In this document: positions 1 to 7,094 of the stretch, piece after piece
How positions within the stretch are numbered: the first letter of the stretch is position 1
Layout of the letters: each line of letters begins with the position of its first letter
Assembly: GCA_031278965.1 (NCBI GenBank)
Contig: JAITJJ010000199.1
Location: 1-14,322 of the forward strand
DNA length: 14,322 nucleotides
Direction of reading: 5' to 3'
Source: Deferribacteraceae bacterium
GTDB taxonomy: Bacteria > Chrysiogenota > Deferribacteres > Deferribacterales > JAISNW01
The notes under the pieces: generated by a model
The model's database searches: none
Seen by the model: only the letters and a program-made list of their open reading frames with translations
What the model was told of the DNA's origin: nothing
Made by a program: the position numbers and the translations under genes

Positions 1-1
1 C

Positions 2-1003
2 GCATATACCTATTTGCAGGAGAGTTTTCGGGCGCACGTCACCCTCTGGCATATAATAAATATGGAAGTTATTAAACTCCCCTCCACCATTAACAGCTCG
101 CTTCCCGTATCCATTGTGGCGGCGGATATTATAACCGTCCTCCTTTTAGTTCGCAGTAACGAGCTTTTGGCGTATACAAGTATCGGCGGACGGATTACCC
201 GCTTTATCTTCCCTCTTATCTTAACCTCTGTGGTAACCGCCTTCGCTATGTATTGCTCCTACACATTACTTTACGCCCAGACTAGAATAGCTTATGAACG
301 TTACAGAAAAGAGGTGATATTGAAGGAGCGCTACAATCCGTCGGCGGAAAAGGCGTCAAACCTATGGTCAATAGATGGCTCAACCCTTATACATATTGAT
401 TTTGCGGATAATGCCCAAAACTATCTCAGCAATATTTCGGAATACCGATTGGATGCCTCTTTTACGATAACATCCGTGCGTAATATTGATAAGGCGCAGT
501 TTGACAGGGAGAGCGGCAATTGGGAGCTTTTCGGCGTATACGATACGGATTTAACCAAGAAACCGCCGATAACTGTCTATACAGAGAGAGTGCTGTCTGA
601 CGGACGGTTACTAAAAGATATTGCGGAAATAGCGGAGAGGCGCCATCCTAAAACCCTCTCGATGGGGGAACTCTCCCGCCTGATAAAGCTGCTGCACGTG
701 AGGGGACTTTCATCCAACGCGTATGAGATGATCTTCTACTCACGCTATGCAAGCGCCATTTCCGTCATAGTACTGACGCTGCTTGTAGTGCCTATGGGGA
801 TTACCTTTACCAGACGTTATTCCCCTTTGCGAAATGCATCCGTCTCCTTTGGACTTGCCCTTGCCTTCTGGCTTACGTTTTCCGCCTTCAAATCCCTGGG
901 GGACTCTGAAGCGCTCCCGCCGCTTACCGCTAACTTCTTTCCGCATATAATCTTTATTGCGGTGGGGTGTTTTATATTGTATAAGAAAGAGAGTGCGGGG
1001 TGA
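2..1003 (+). CDS. LptF/LptG-family LPS export permease (5' end cut by window)
   Basis: This is an inner-membrane permease of the YjgP/YjgQ family, a partner of LptB and LptC that extracts lipopolysaccharide from the inner membrane. The frame is open from the first complete codon, so the real start lies upstream. About 333 residues are visible against roughly 350-360 in the family, so the first membrane helix is probably what is missing. The visible N-terminus carries the family pattern around LPSTINSSLPVSI followed by a hydrophobic helix and SNELLAYTSIGG, which matches the coupling-helix region (usual form: nsEl.amraaGiS). A periplasmic beta-jellyroll-like part follows (about residues 105-215), then three C-terminal membrane helices with the last ending at LYKKESAG. 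LptF and LptG usually sit side by side, so the other one may lie just upstream. I cannot decide which of the two this is. The NfeD-like gene starts 21 bp downstream. Confidence 0.85.
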   Translation, partial: AYTYLQESFRAHVTLWHIINMEVIKLPSTINSSLPVSIVAADIITVLLLVRSNELLAYTSIGGRITRFIFPLILTSVVTAFAMYCSYTLLYAQTRIAYERYRKEVILKERYNPSAEKASNLWSIDGSTLIHIDFADNAQNYLSNISEYRLDASFTITSVRNIDKAQFDRESGNWELFGVYDTDLTKKPPITVYTERVLSDGRLLKDIAEIAERRHPKTLSMGELSRLIKLLHVRGLSSNAYEMIFYSRYASAISVIVLTLLVVPMGITFTRRYSPLRNASVSFGLALAFWLTFSAFKSLGDSEALPPLTANFFPHIIFIAVGCFILYKKESAG

Positions 1004-1024
1004 TCAACCGCTTCGGGGGAGCTT

Positions 1025-1555
1025 ATGGAAACCATACTTTTAGTTTTGCTTGTAATTTCAGGGCTTTTATTCATTGGGCAGACAATTGCAGCTTTTACAG
1101 GGATAGGTTTTGATGTTGATTTTGACGACGGAGCAGTAGATTCGCCGTTCGGTTTTTTTACAATCCGCAATATGGTGACCTTTGTGCTGGGCTTTTCCTC
1201 CGCAGGTTATACGCTTATGAAATTTGGGATACCCATCCCCGTTGCGGTAATATCAGGGATCATTTTCGGCGGGCTTCTCTCCGCAGCGATAATTGTTGGG
1301 ATGAAACTTCTGCTGAAACTCCAACAGGTAAACAGAATAGAATCCCATGAATACCGGGGCTTAACTGCAAAAGTGCTGGTTAAGATTGGAGCGGGACGTG
1401 CCTCCGCCGGGAAAGTGGAGTTCGTTCTGCATGAACGTTTGGATGAGATGCTCGCCCTGACAGATGAGCAAGCCCCGCTACACCCGGGTGAAGAGGTGTA
1501 TGTATCAAGACTTTTGGAAAACGGGATGCTTCTCGTATCCAAATCTCTGATATAA
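1025..1555 (+). CDS. NfeD-like membrane protein with C-terminal OB-fold
   Basis: A 176-residue protein with three predicted membrane helices (about residues 3-24, 47-66 and 70-96) and a soluble C-terminal beta-rich tail (about 108-176). The segment GFFTIRNMVTFVLGFSSAGY and the tail pattern EYRGLTAKVLV...HPGEEVYVSRLLENGMLLVSKS resemble short NfeD (NfeD1b/YuaF-type) proteins, which carry an OB-fold and usually work with SPFH/flotillin proteins in membrane organisation. It lacks the ClpP-like protease domain of long NfeD. The start ATG is preceded by GGGGAG at 1016-1021. No SPFH gene is adjacent in this window, so the usual partner is not seen; it may be encoded elsewhere. The family call rests on pattern and topology only, so a generic 'OB-fold membrane protein' is the safe alternative. 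Confidence 0.65.
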   Translation: METILLVLLVISGLLFIGQTIAAFTGIGFDVDFDDGAVDSPFGFFTIRNMVTFVLGFSSAGYTLMKFGIPIPVAVISGIIFGGLLSAAIIVGMKLLLKLQQVNRIESHEYRGLTAKVLVKIGAGRASAGKVEFVLHERLDEMLALTDEQAPLHPGEEVYVSRLLENGMLLVSKSLI

Positions 1556-1677
1556 AAAGATTAAACGCTTCACGGCAATATCCCGTTGAACAAGCCGAAG
1601 GAGAAAATATTCGTTTACTAATTTGCCGTAATAGAATATTTTAGCTATTGATTTTACGTTCGTTAAGGAGATGTATT
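1556..1677. other. Intergenic region between NfeD-like gene and beta-barrel gene
   Basis: A 122-bp AT-rich gap that probably holds the promoter of the downstream five-gene run, but I could not find a convincing -35/-10 pair. It contains an inverted repeat of ACGGCAA (1572-1578) and TTGCCGT (1623-1629) separated by 44 bp, and no strong intrinsic terminator. Confidence 0.4.
1665..1670 (+). promoter_or_regulatory. Ribosome binding site that fixes the beta-barrel gene start
   Basis: AAGGAG lies 7 bp before the ATG at 1678. This selects that ATG over the in-frame TTG at 1648, and translation from 1678 gives a clean signal peptide at the N-terminus. Confidence 0.8.
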
Positions 1678-2214
1678 ATGAAGAGAGTATTTTTTACAGT
1701 CTTAGTTTTCGCCTCTTTTATGCTTATTTTAAGCGAAGCGCGGGCTTTTGAACTTGGGGCGGGAGCTGGGGCGTATATCCCTTCAAGCGATGTTGATAAG
1801 CTCGGTTTCCCCGCTGGATATTCTGTAAACGCCCATATAGATCAAGATATATTCCCCCTGCTTTCGCTTAGGCTATCCGCAGACTACAGCGCTGCGGATT
1901 TTAAGAAATCAGGTTTTACTCACGAGTTCTCAACATACGGCGGGGCGCTTCTTCTAGTATTTACCCCCCCTATCCCCGTATTGGATCTATATGCAGGGGT
2001 GGGTTATAACGGGCACTGGTTTGAATATGAAACAAGCGCACCCGGTGTTTCCGCCAAAGGAAGCGACTTTGGCCACGGAGTTATCGGACAGGCAGGGGTT
2101 GGTATAGGGATCCTCATATTTCATATCGGCGTGAACGGACAGTATTATATTGCCGAAGGGGATTTTGATGCCGGCGGCTGGACAGTGGGGCTCGGCTTCG
2201 GAGTATCAATATAA
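1678..2214 (+). CDS. Outer-membrane beta-barrel protein (small, OmpA/OmpW-like size)
   Basis: A 178-residue secreted protein. Residues 1-23 are a Sec signal peptide (MKR, hydrophobic core, then SEARA before the predicted cut), so the mature protein starts at FELGAGAGAYIP. The remainder alternates short glycine- and aromatic-rich strands (for example LSLRLSADYSAADF, LYAGVGYNGHWFEYE, GVIGQAGVGIGILIFHIGVNGQYY, GWTVGLGFGVSI), as expected for an eight-stranded porin-like barrel with a glycine-rich ending. I cannot name a ligand or a precise family; OMP_b-brl (OmpA/OmpW-like) is the likeliest group. The final residue is Ile rather than the common Phe. The gene is preceded by a good ribosome site and followed after 1 bp by the SPOR-NlpC lipoprotein gene, so the two are likely co-translated. 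Confidence 0.7.
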   Translation: MKRVFFTVLVFASFMLILSEARAFELGAGAGAYIPSSDVDKLGFPAGYSVNAHIDQDIFPLLSLRLSADYSAADFKKSGFTHEFSTYGGALLLVFTPPIPVLDLYAGVGYNGHWFEYETSAPGVSAKGSDFGHGVIGQAGVGIGILIFHIGVNGQYYIAEGDFDAGGWTVGLGFGVSI

Positions 2215-2215
2215 G

Positions 2216-3037
2216 ATGAAACGGGCGGTATTTTTTTGCATACCCTTTCTTTTTTTTCACATATTCGTGGGGTGCATGGCGGTATCTGAACCGGAGATGA
2301 TTTATATAAAAGGGGATTTAGTGCAGACTGTCCCGAAAAAATCCCCGTCTGCCGCCCAACGCAGCGAACCTACCGCGCCTCTCCCCGTTAAAGTAAATAA
2401 AATGGGGTATACGGTGCAGGTAGGGGCTTACAGTGTTGCCGAAAATGCCGAAAGGATGCTGAACTCCCTTGACGCATACAACTATGATCCGTATCTCTAT
2501 AAAGATTCCGAGCTCTTTAAGGTGCGTTTCGGGAATTTTGACTCTTTAAGCGGGGCGGAGAGCCGCGCCAAAGCGTTGCAAGCCAAAGGGATCATTGAGG
2601 ATTATTATATTGTTTCCCCCGACAGCTATCAGGCGGCGGCTGCCATTCCCGAAGGGAGAGGCGGCGGTTTGCGGGATGCAATAGTCAAGAGCGCCAATTC
2701 ATATATCGGGGTGCCCTATATATGGGGCGGCAGCTCCCGCAGAGGGGTTGACTGTTCGGGGCTTGCACAGGCGGTTTACAGCCTTAACGGACTGTCTATC
2801 CCCCGCAGCTCACGCGAACAATATAGCAGAGGCGCTTCTATTTCAAGAAGCAGCCTGAAACCTGGAGATCTGGTGTTTTTCGCTACTTCCGGCGGCAAAA
2901 CCGTAAGCCATGTAGGGGTATATGTCGGGAATAACCAGTTTATACACGCCCCCAGCAAAGGGAAGCGTGTTACCTCCGCAAGTCTGCTTGATCCATACTT
3001 TTCCAAGGTGTATGTAGGTGCCAGAAGCTATCTCTGA
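2216..3037 (+). CDS. SPOR-domain NlpC/P60 lipoprotein (peptidoglycan endopeptidase)
   Basis: A 273-residue predicted lipoprotein. The N-terminus is a lipoprotein signal peptide ending in FVGC, with lipidation expected on Cys20. A low-complexity linker (about 30-62) leads to a SPOR domain (about 64-135; GYTVQVGAYS...VRFGNFDS), a fold that binds glycan strands stripped of stem peptides at division sites. The C-terminal NlpC/P60 domain (about 152-273) has YIGVPYIWGG, the nucleophile in DCSG (Cys180), SHVGVY (His232) and HAPS (His244). These give the complete Cys-His-His set for cutting peptide cross-links in peptidoglycan. I chose the ATG at 2216, one base after the preceding stop, because it gives the lipobox; an upstream in-frame start at 2150 lies inside the barrel gene. 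Its SD match is weak (GGAG, 12 bp upstream), so translational coupling is likely. Confidence 0.88.
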   Translation: MKRAVFFCIPFLFFHIFVGCMAVSEPEMIYIKGDLVQTVPKKSPSAAQRSEPTAPLPVKVNKMGYTVQVGAYSVAENAERMLNSLDAYNYDPYLYKDSELFKVRFGNFDSLSGAESRAKALQAKGIIEDYYIVSPDSYQAAAAIPEGRGGGLRDAIVKSANSYIGVPYIWGGSSRRGVDCSGLAQAVYSLNGLSIPRSSREQYSRGASISRSSLKPGDLVFFATSGGKTVSHVGVYVGNNQFIHAPSKGKRVTSASLLDPYFSKVYVGARSYL

Positions 3038-3545
3038 TAAACCCCGCCGCGGAGCAATCAAAGCCGATGCTCTGAAAGCGGATGTGATAAGGCAGTTTAG
3101 GGAGCTCTCCCACCATATAGAAAATAACCACCACCCGGAGGAACATCTTTTGGCAAAAGGGATGCAGAAAGACGAAAGGTTTAAGAATATTCAGCTGACC
3201 CTGACGGAATTTCATATTATATCGTGCATAGGCGACAATGGACGCGCCAACCAGACCCAGATCTCCAAAACTCTGAATTTAACCAATGCGGGAGTCTATA
3301 AAAACACCTTGAAATTGACGGAAAAGCAGGTGATTGAAGCCCTAAAGCTCCCCACCAATAAGAAAGAGGTTTATTACAGATTGACGGGCTTGGGGGAAGA
3401 GATCTATAAACTTCACTCTGAAGTCCACAGGGTGGCTGAACAAGATTTTTTCGAACGGTTAAGCAATTGGACAAACCGCGATCTTGCGGCGGTGAGCCGT
3501 TTTCTTCTGGAGTTTGATATGTTTGACGAGTGCAGGGAGAGATGA
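3018..3545 (+). CDS. MarR-family winged-helix transcriptional regulator
   Basis: A 175-residue DNA-binding protein. The N-terminal helix region (about 20-55) should supply dimerisation. The winged helix runs from about 60 to 125: LTLTEFHIISCIGDNGRAN, helix-turn-helix QISKTLNLTNAGVYKNTLKL, then the wing around LPTNKKEVYYRLTGLG. The C-terminal helices (about 130-170) complete the dimer interface. The pattern 'LT.tEfhiI.cIgdng' with 'NKKE.YyrLT..G' is a recognisable MarR subgroup. The recognition helix is divergent, since that subgroup usually has a GAISK-like segment where this protein has AGVYK. The GTG start at 3018 overlaps the lipoprotein gene by 20 bp; a later start near 3082 is possible but would shorten the dimerisation helix. 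The stop shares ATGA with the next gene. A role in controlling this run of genes is plausible but unproven, and the ligand is unknown. Confidence 0.85.
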   Translation: MPEAISDKPRRGAIKADALKADVIRQFRELSHHIENNHHPEEHLLAKGMQKDERFKNIQLTLTEFHIISCIGDNGRANQTQISKTLNLTNAGVYKNTLKLTEKQVIEALKLPTNKKEVYYRLTGLGEEIYKLHSEVHRVAEQDFFERLSNWTNRDLAAVSRFLLEFDMFDECRER

Positions 3546-5488
3546 ATATAGGCGTATTCCCGGTAACTATCCTAAACAGGGCGGTTAAATCCATTGCAGA
3601 TAAGATTGAAAAAAATGATGCAGAGCTGAAAAAGCTGTTGGCAATAAAAGACAAGAGTTATCTAAACTTTGTGCGCCCGTATATGGAGCTCTCTTACGAG
3701 CTTTCTGCCCTCTTTTCCCCGATCAGCCATCTTAACGGAGTTAAAAACTCCGAACAATCTCAGCGTGTTTTCGGAAAGTGCCTCCCCCTAATTACCGAAT
3801 ATTATACCCGCCTTGCCCAGAATGAAGAGGTTTATAGAGCGTTTGCCGCCATATGCAAGCATGAGGAGTTGGACTATGCAAAGCGGAAAGTCTTAAAAGA
3901 CGCTCTCCTTGATTTTGAGCTCAGCGGCGTAAGCCTTCCTTCTGAGAAGAAGAAGCGGGTGAAGGAGATAACTGTCCGCCTAAGTATATTATCGGAGGAG
4001 TTTAGCCAGAATCTGCTGAACGATACATTAAAATATAAGATGATAATAAATGATGAAGCTCTCTTGGGGGATATGCCCGAAAGCGACAGGGCGGCGGCGC
4101 GCAAAGGAGGCGGATGGGAGTTTGGGCTTCTCCCTCCGAGTTATATTGCTTTTATGACCTATGTTACAGACCGTTCCAAGCGTGAAGAGGTGTATCGGGC
4201 TTATTCTACCAGAGCGCCGCAAAACGGCGGGATCATCGCTGAAATTCTTGCTCTGCGCAGTGAGCTTGCAGATATATTGGGATATAAGAATTATGCGGAG
4301 TTAAACAATAAACGGATGAGTGCGCCCTCCCCTGAAACTGTTCTCTCTTTTCTGGTTTCTCTTGCGGAAAAGTGCTCCCCGTATGCTGAAAAAGAGGCGA
4401 AAGAGGTTAAAAAAGTTGCGGCTGGCGACGGTATAAGCGATCTTGCCTCCTACGATCTTGCCTTTTATTCAGAAAAGCTGAAAAAATTAAAGTTTGATTT
4501 TGATGAGGAAGAAACCCGCCCGTACTTTGAACTTGATCGGGTGATAGGCGGCCTCTTTTCGGTTCTTAGCCGCCTATTCTCCCTGAGCTTTGAAAGAAAG
4601 GAGATTAAGCTCTGGGACGAAGGCGCGGCGTATTACAACATTTATCGCAACGGGGGGCTTATCGGCGGATTATACGCAGACCTCCGCGCCAGGGGAGATA
4701 AGCGCGGCGGGGCTTGGATGGACAATTGGCACACATATCATAAAGATGCTAAAGGGCGCCTGCACCTTCCGGAGGTTATGATTATCGGGAATTTTCCCCC
4801 CGCCGTTTCGGGACAGCCGTCTCTTTTGCGCCATAATGATGTGGTAACTTTATTTCATGAGATGGGGCACGCGCTGCATCACCTCTTGTCGCAGGTTGAA
4901 GAAGAGGCATTAAGCGGGATAAAGGGGGTTGATTGGGATACGGTGGAGTTCCCTTCCCAATTCCTTGAAAACTTTGCATATGAACCCGCAGTGCTTGATG
5001 AGGTAAGTTCCCATATTGAAACAGGAGAGAAGCTCCCCGAAGAGCTGCGGGATAAGATAGCCGCCGCCAAGAATTTTCAAACCGGCCTCTCTTTCTTGCG
5101 TCAGCTTGAATTCGGCATCTTTGATATGCTGATACATACAAAAGGCGCCCTTTCGGAGAGCGAAGCCCAAGAGGTTCTGGATCAGGTCAGGGCCAAGTAT
5201 TCGGTTTTTATCCCCCCGCGCTACAATAAGTTTCAGAACGGCTTCTCCCATATCTTTGGGGGCGGATACGCCGCGGGGTACTACAGTTACAAATGGGCGG
5301 AAATGCTTGCGGCGGATGCTTTCCTGGAGTTTAAGAAAAATGGGATTTTTAATAGAGAGCTGGCGGAGGGATACCTTAATACTGTGCTGAAATTCGGGGC
5401 TTCAAAAAAGATGGATGAAATATACCGCTTATTTTTAGGGAGAGATCCCGATCCGTCCGCCCTTACGGAGCTGTACGGGTTAAAATAG
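3542..5488 (+). CDS. M3-family zinc oligopeptidase (oligopeptidase A / thimet type)
   Basis: A 648-residue cytoplasmic metallopeptidase without signal peptide or membrane helices. It cuts short peptides, including degraded signal peptides in the PrlC/OpdA group. The zinc site is intact: HEMGH at residues 439-443 supplies two His ligands and the catalytic Glu440, and Glu469 in VEFPSQFLENF is the expected third ligand. The surrounding text (LFHEMGHALHHLLSQ, SGIKGVDWD) is the M3A signature, and a GGGYAAGYYSYKWAEMLAADAF segment near residue 577 matches the family's C-terminal lobe. Length is close to the usual 650-690. I prefer the ATG at 3542, which overlaps the MarR stop as ATGA, over the GTG at 3530; the AGGGAG just before it is very close, so translation is probably coupled. 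The symbol prlC/opdA fits, but PepF-like alternatives in the same superfamily leave it unassigned. Confidence 0.9.
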   Translation: MNIGVFPVTILNRAVKSIADKIEKNDAELKKLLAIKDKSYLNFVRPYMELSYELSALFSPISHLNGVKNSEQSQRVFGKCLPLITEYYTRLAQNEEVYRAFAAICKHEELDYAKRKVLKDALLDFELSGVSLPSEKKKRVKEITVRLSILSEEFSQNLLNDTLKYKMIINDEALLGDMPESDRAAARKGGGWEFGLLPPSYIAFMTYVTDRSKREEVYRAYSTRAPQNGGIIAEILALRSELADILGYKNYAELNNKRMSAPSPETVLSFLVSLAEKCSPYAEKEAKEVKKVAAGDGISDLASYDLAFYSEKLKKLKFDFDEEETRPYFELDRVIGGLFSVLSRLFSLSFERKEIKLWDEGAAYYNIYRNGGLIGGLYADLRARGDKRGGAWMDNWHTYHKDAKGRLHLPEVMIIGNFPPAVSGQPSLLRHNDVVTLFHEMGHALHHLLSQVEEEALSGIKGVDWDTVEFPSQFLENFAYEPAVLDEVSSHIETGEKLPEELRDKIAAAKNFQTGLSFLRQLEFGIFDMLIHTKGALSESEAQEVLDQVRAKYSVFIPPRYNKFQNGFSHIFGGGYAAGYYSYKWAEMLAADAFLEFKKNGIFNRELAEGYLNTVLKFGASKKMDEIYRLFLGRDPDPSALTELYGLK

Positions 5489-5491
5489 TTT

Positions 5492-6553
5492 ATGCAGAAA
5501 ACCTTTAACGATGTTTTATATCTGGAAAGCGGGCGGATGATCTCTCCGGTGACAATTGCCTATGAAACCTATGGGAAACTTTCCTCAAAAAAGAACAATG
5601 CCATTCTCCTCTGCCATGCCCTTACCGGCAGCGCCAGAGTTGCGGGGACAAAAGACAATCCGGGTTGGTGGGAACCTATGGTGGGAGCGGGAAAGGCATT
5701 TGACACCGACAGATATTTTGTTATCTGCTCCAATATCTTAGGCAGCTGTTACGGCACCACCGGACCGTCAAGCATCGATCCGTACACGGGCGAACCCTAC
5801 GCCCTGCGTTTTCCTGTTATAACCGTAAAAGATATGGTAGTGCTCCAGAAGCGCCTTATTGAATATTTAGGTATAGAGCGGCTCTACTGTGTGGCAGGGA
5901 GTTCTTTGGGGGGGATGCAGGCACTCTCGTGGGCGGTGACTTTTCCAGAGATGACAGCACGAATGATTGCCATATCCACCGCCCGCAACATTACCCCTAT
6001 GGCAATTGCTTTTAACACTGTAGCGCGCTATGCAATAACCAAAGACCCTTTTTTCTGCGACGGCAACTATTACGGCAAAACCCCGCCGAATAACGGTCTT
6101 GCCATAGGACGCATGGCAGGGCATATTACATACCTTTCCGATGCCGCTTTTAATAGGAAGTTCGGGAGGCGCTACGCCACTTTTGAGGGGATTTACGATT
6201 TTAACGGGTTTTTTGAAGTGGAAAACTACCTTAGATATAACGGATATAAATTTACGGATCGTTTTGATGCCAACTCCTACCTGTACCTCTTAAAAGCCAT
6301 GGATATATTTGACATTGAATACGGCTATTCATCCTTTGAAGCCGCTATGGCCCGCATTACCGCCAAAGCGCTCTTTATTACTTTTACTTCAGATACGCTG
6401 TTCCCCGAATATCAGACGGCGGATCTGGTGAATATGATGAAAAAAATCAACAACCCGCCCGTGTGGGCGCGTGTGGAATCCGACTACGGCCACGATTCGT
6501 TCCTGCTTGAATTTGATAAACAGACAGAGCATATCAGAGAGTTTTTGGGGTAA
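5492..6553 (+). CDS. metX: Homoserine O-acetyltransferase
   Basis: A 353-residue alpha/beta-hydrolase-fold enzyme that activates L-homoserine with acetyl-CoA in methionine biosynthesis, in the cytoplasm. The N-terminal signature ISPVTIAYETYGKL, the oxyanion region CHALTGSA and the conserved stretch DTDRYFVICSNILGSCYGTTGPSS are characteristic. The nucleophile elbow is GSSLGG with Ser138 catalytic; Asp301 (TSDTLFP) and His334 (YGHDSFL) complete the triad. Length is normal for MetX. The gene starts 3 bp after the peptidase stop, so it is the last member of the five-gene run, and a terminator-like hairpin follows. Some MetX-family members use succinyl-CoA or act on serine instead, and that cannot be settled by eye. 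No other methionine gene or SAM-responsive leader is visible here. Confidence 0.93.
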   Translation: MQKTFNDVLYLESGRMISPVTIAYETYGKLSSKKNNAILLCHALTGSARVAGTKDNPGWWEPMVGAGKAFDTDRYFVICSNILGSCYGTTGPSSIDPYTGEPYALRFPVITVKDMVVLQKRLIEYLGIERLYCVAGSSLGGMQALSWAVTFPEMTARMIAISTARNITPMAIAFNTVARYAITKDPFFCDGNYYGKTPPNNGLAIGRMAGHITYLSDAAFNRKFGRRYATFEGIYDFNGFFEVENYLRYNGYKFTDRFDANSYLYLLKAMDIFDIEYGYSSFEAAMARITAKALFITFTSDTLFPEYQTADLVNMMKKINNPPVWARVESDYGHDSFLLEFDKQTEHIREFLG

Positions 6554-6560
6554 AAATTTT

Positions 6561-6586
6561 AGAGCAAGACGGCAATAATTGCTTTT
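6561..6586 (+). terminator. Terminator-like hairpin after metX
   Basis: AGAGCAA (6561-6567) can pair with TTGCTTT (6579-6585), giving a 7-bp stem with one G-U pair and an 11-nt loop, followed by a very short T-run. It is weak because there are few GC pairs and only four Ts, but the position, 8 bp after the metX stop, suits an operon end. The same segment contains the perfect 11-bp palindrome GCAATAATTGC (6572-6582), so it could instead be a protein-binding site. Confidence 0.4.
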
Positions 6587-6648
6587 CATCTTTAACCCTG
6601 CCATATTTCTATTTTTCCGGTATGAGAAGGCTCTGCCCTTGAAGCATT

Positions 6649-6665
6649 TTGGCACTGTATTTGCT
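6649..6665 (+). promoter_or_regulatory. Sigma-54 (-24/-12) promoter of the flagellar operon
   Basis: TTGGCAC (6649-6655) and TTGCT (6661-6665) match the -24/-12 consensus, with GG at 6651-6652 and GC at 6663-6664 separated by the required 10 bp. The predicted transcript start is near 6676, leaving a leader of about 14 nt that begins at the flgB ribosome site (AGAAGGAG). Sigma-54 control of hook-basal-body genes is well known in several phyla; it needs an enhancer-binding activator such as an FlrC/FleQ/FlgR-type protein, not encoded in this window. Confidence 0.75.
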
Positions 6666-6670
6666 ATAAT
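6662..6670 (+). promoter_or_regulatory. Extended -10 element overlapping the sigma-54 -12 box
   Basis: TGCTATAAT is a perfect extended -10 (TGnTATAAT) for the housekeeping sigma factor. No good -35 lies at the right distance; the nearest candidate is TTGAAG at 6639-6644, with 20 bp spacing. Its predicted start, about 6677, coincides with that of the sigma-54 promoter. It may be functional or may be a by-product of an AT-rich sigma-54 melting region. Confidence 0.4.
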
Positions 6671-6689
6671 ACCTGAGAAGGAGAGAGCT

Positions 6690-7094
6690 ATGATCGGATA
6701 TTTTGACAGGCTTAGGGTAAATGATCTTAACTACGCACTGAACACCCTTTCGGAAAAAACCAACCAGATTGCCCGCAATATTGCCAATGCGAATACCCCA
6801 AAGTACCGCTCAAAAAAGCTGGAATTTGATACGGTCATGAGGAAATATTTTTCCAGCGCCAACCCCGTAAAACTTTACACCACGGACGAAAAGCATTTGC
6901 AGCCGTATTCGGCGCCGCTTAACCCGATAGATTTTCTGAAACTGCAGAATAACCCCTCCACAAGAACGGACGGAAACGATGTAAATATAGAATATGAAAC
7001 ATCAGAGCTCGCAGCTTCTTCTGTTATGTATGATATGCTGACCACCATAACAGGGAATAAATTTGCCGCTCTTAAAGAGATTATACAGCGTTGA
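6690..7094 (+). CDS. flgB: Flagellar basal-body proximal rod protein FlgB
   Basis: A 134-residue rod subunit, exported by the flagellar type III apparatus and assembled just outside the MS ring. The conserved N-terminal pattern ALNTLSEKTNQIARNIANANTPKYRSKKLEF is the flagellar rod/hook family motif in its FlgB form. The C-terminus DGNDVNIEYETSELAASSVMYDMLTTITGNKFAALKEIIQ is the typical FlgB ending. There is no Sec signal peptide, as expected for this export route. The ATG at 6690 is preceded by AGAAGGAG and gives the normal family length; an in-frame upstream start at 6579 would add 37 unrelated residues and would lie upstream of the promoter, so I reject it. First gene of the flagellar operon. 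Confidence 0.95.
   Translation: MIGYFDRLRVNDLNYALNTLSEKTNQIARNIANANTPKYRSKKLEFDTVMRKYFSSANPVKLYTTDEKHLQPYSAPLNPIDFLKLQNNPSTRTDGNDVNIEYETSELAASSVMYDMLTTITGNKFAALKEIIQR

Noticed and set aside
2150..2215. Upstream extension of the SPOR-NlpC/P60 gene to 2150
   Set aside because: It would overlap the barrel gene by 65 bp and bury the lipoprotein signal; the ATG at 2216 gives a clean lipobox.
6579..6689. Upstream extension of flgB to a start at 6579
   Set aside because: It adds 37 residues unlike FlgB, begins upstream of the promoter, and ignores the good SD and family-length start at 6690.
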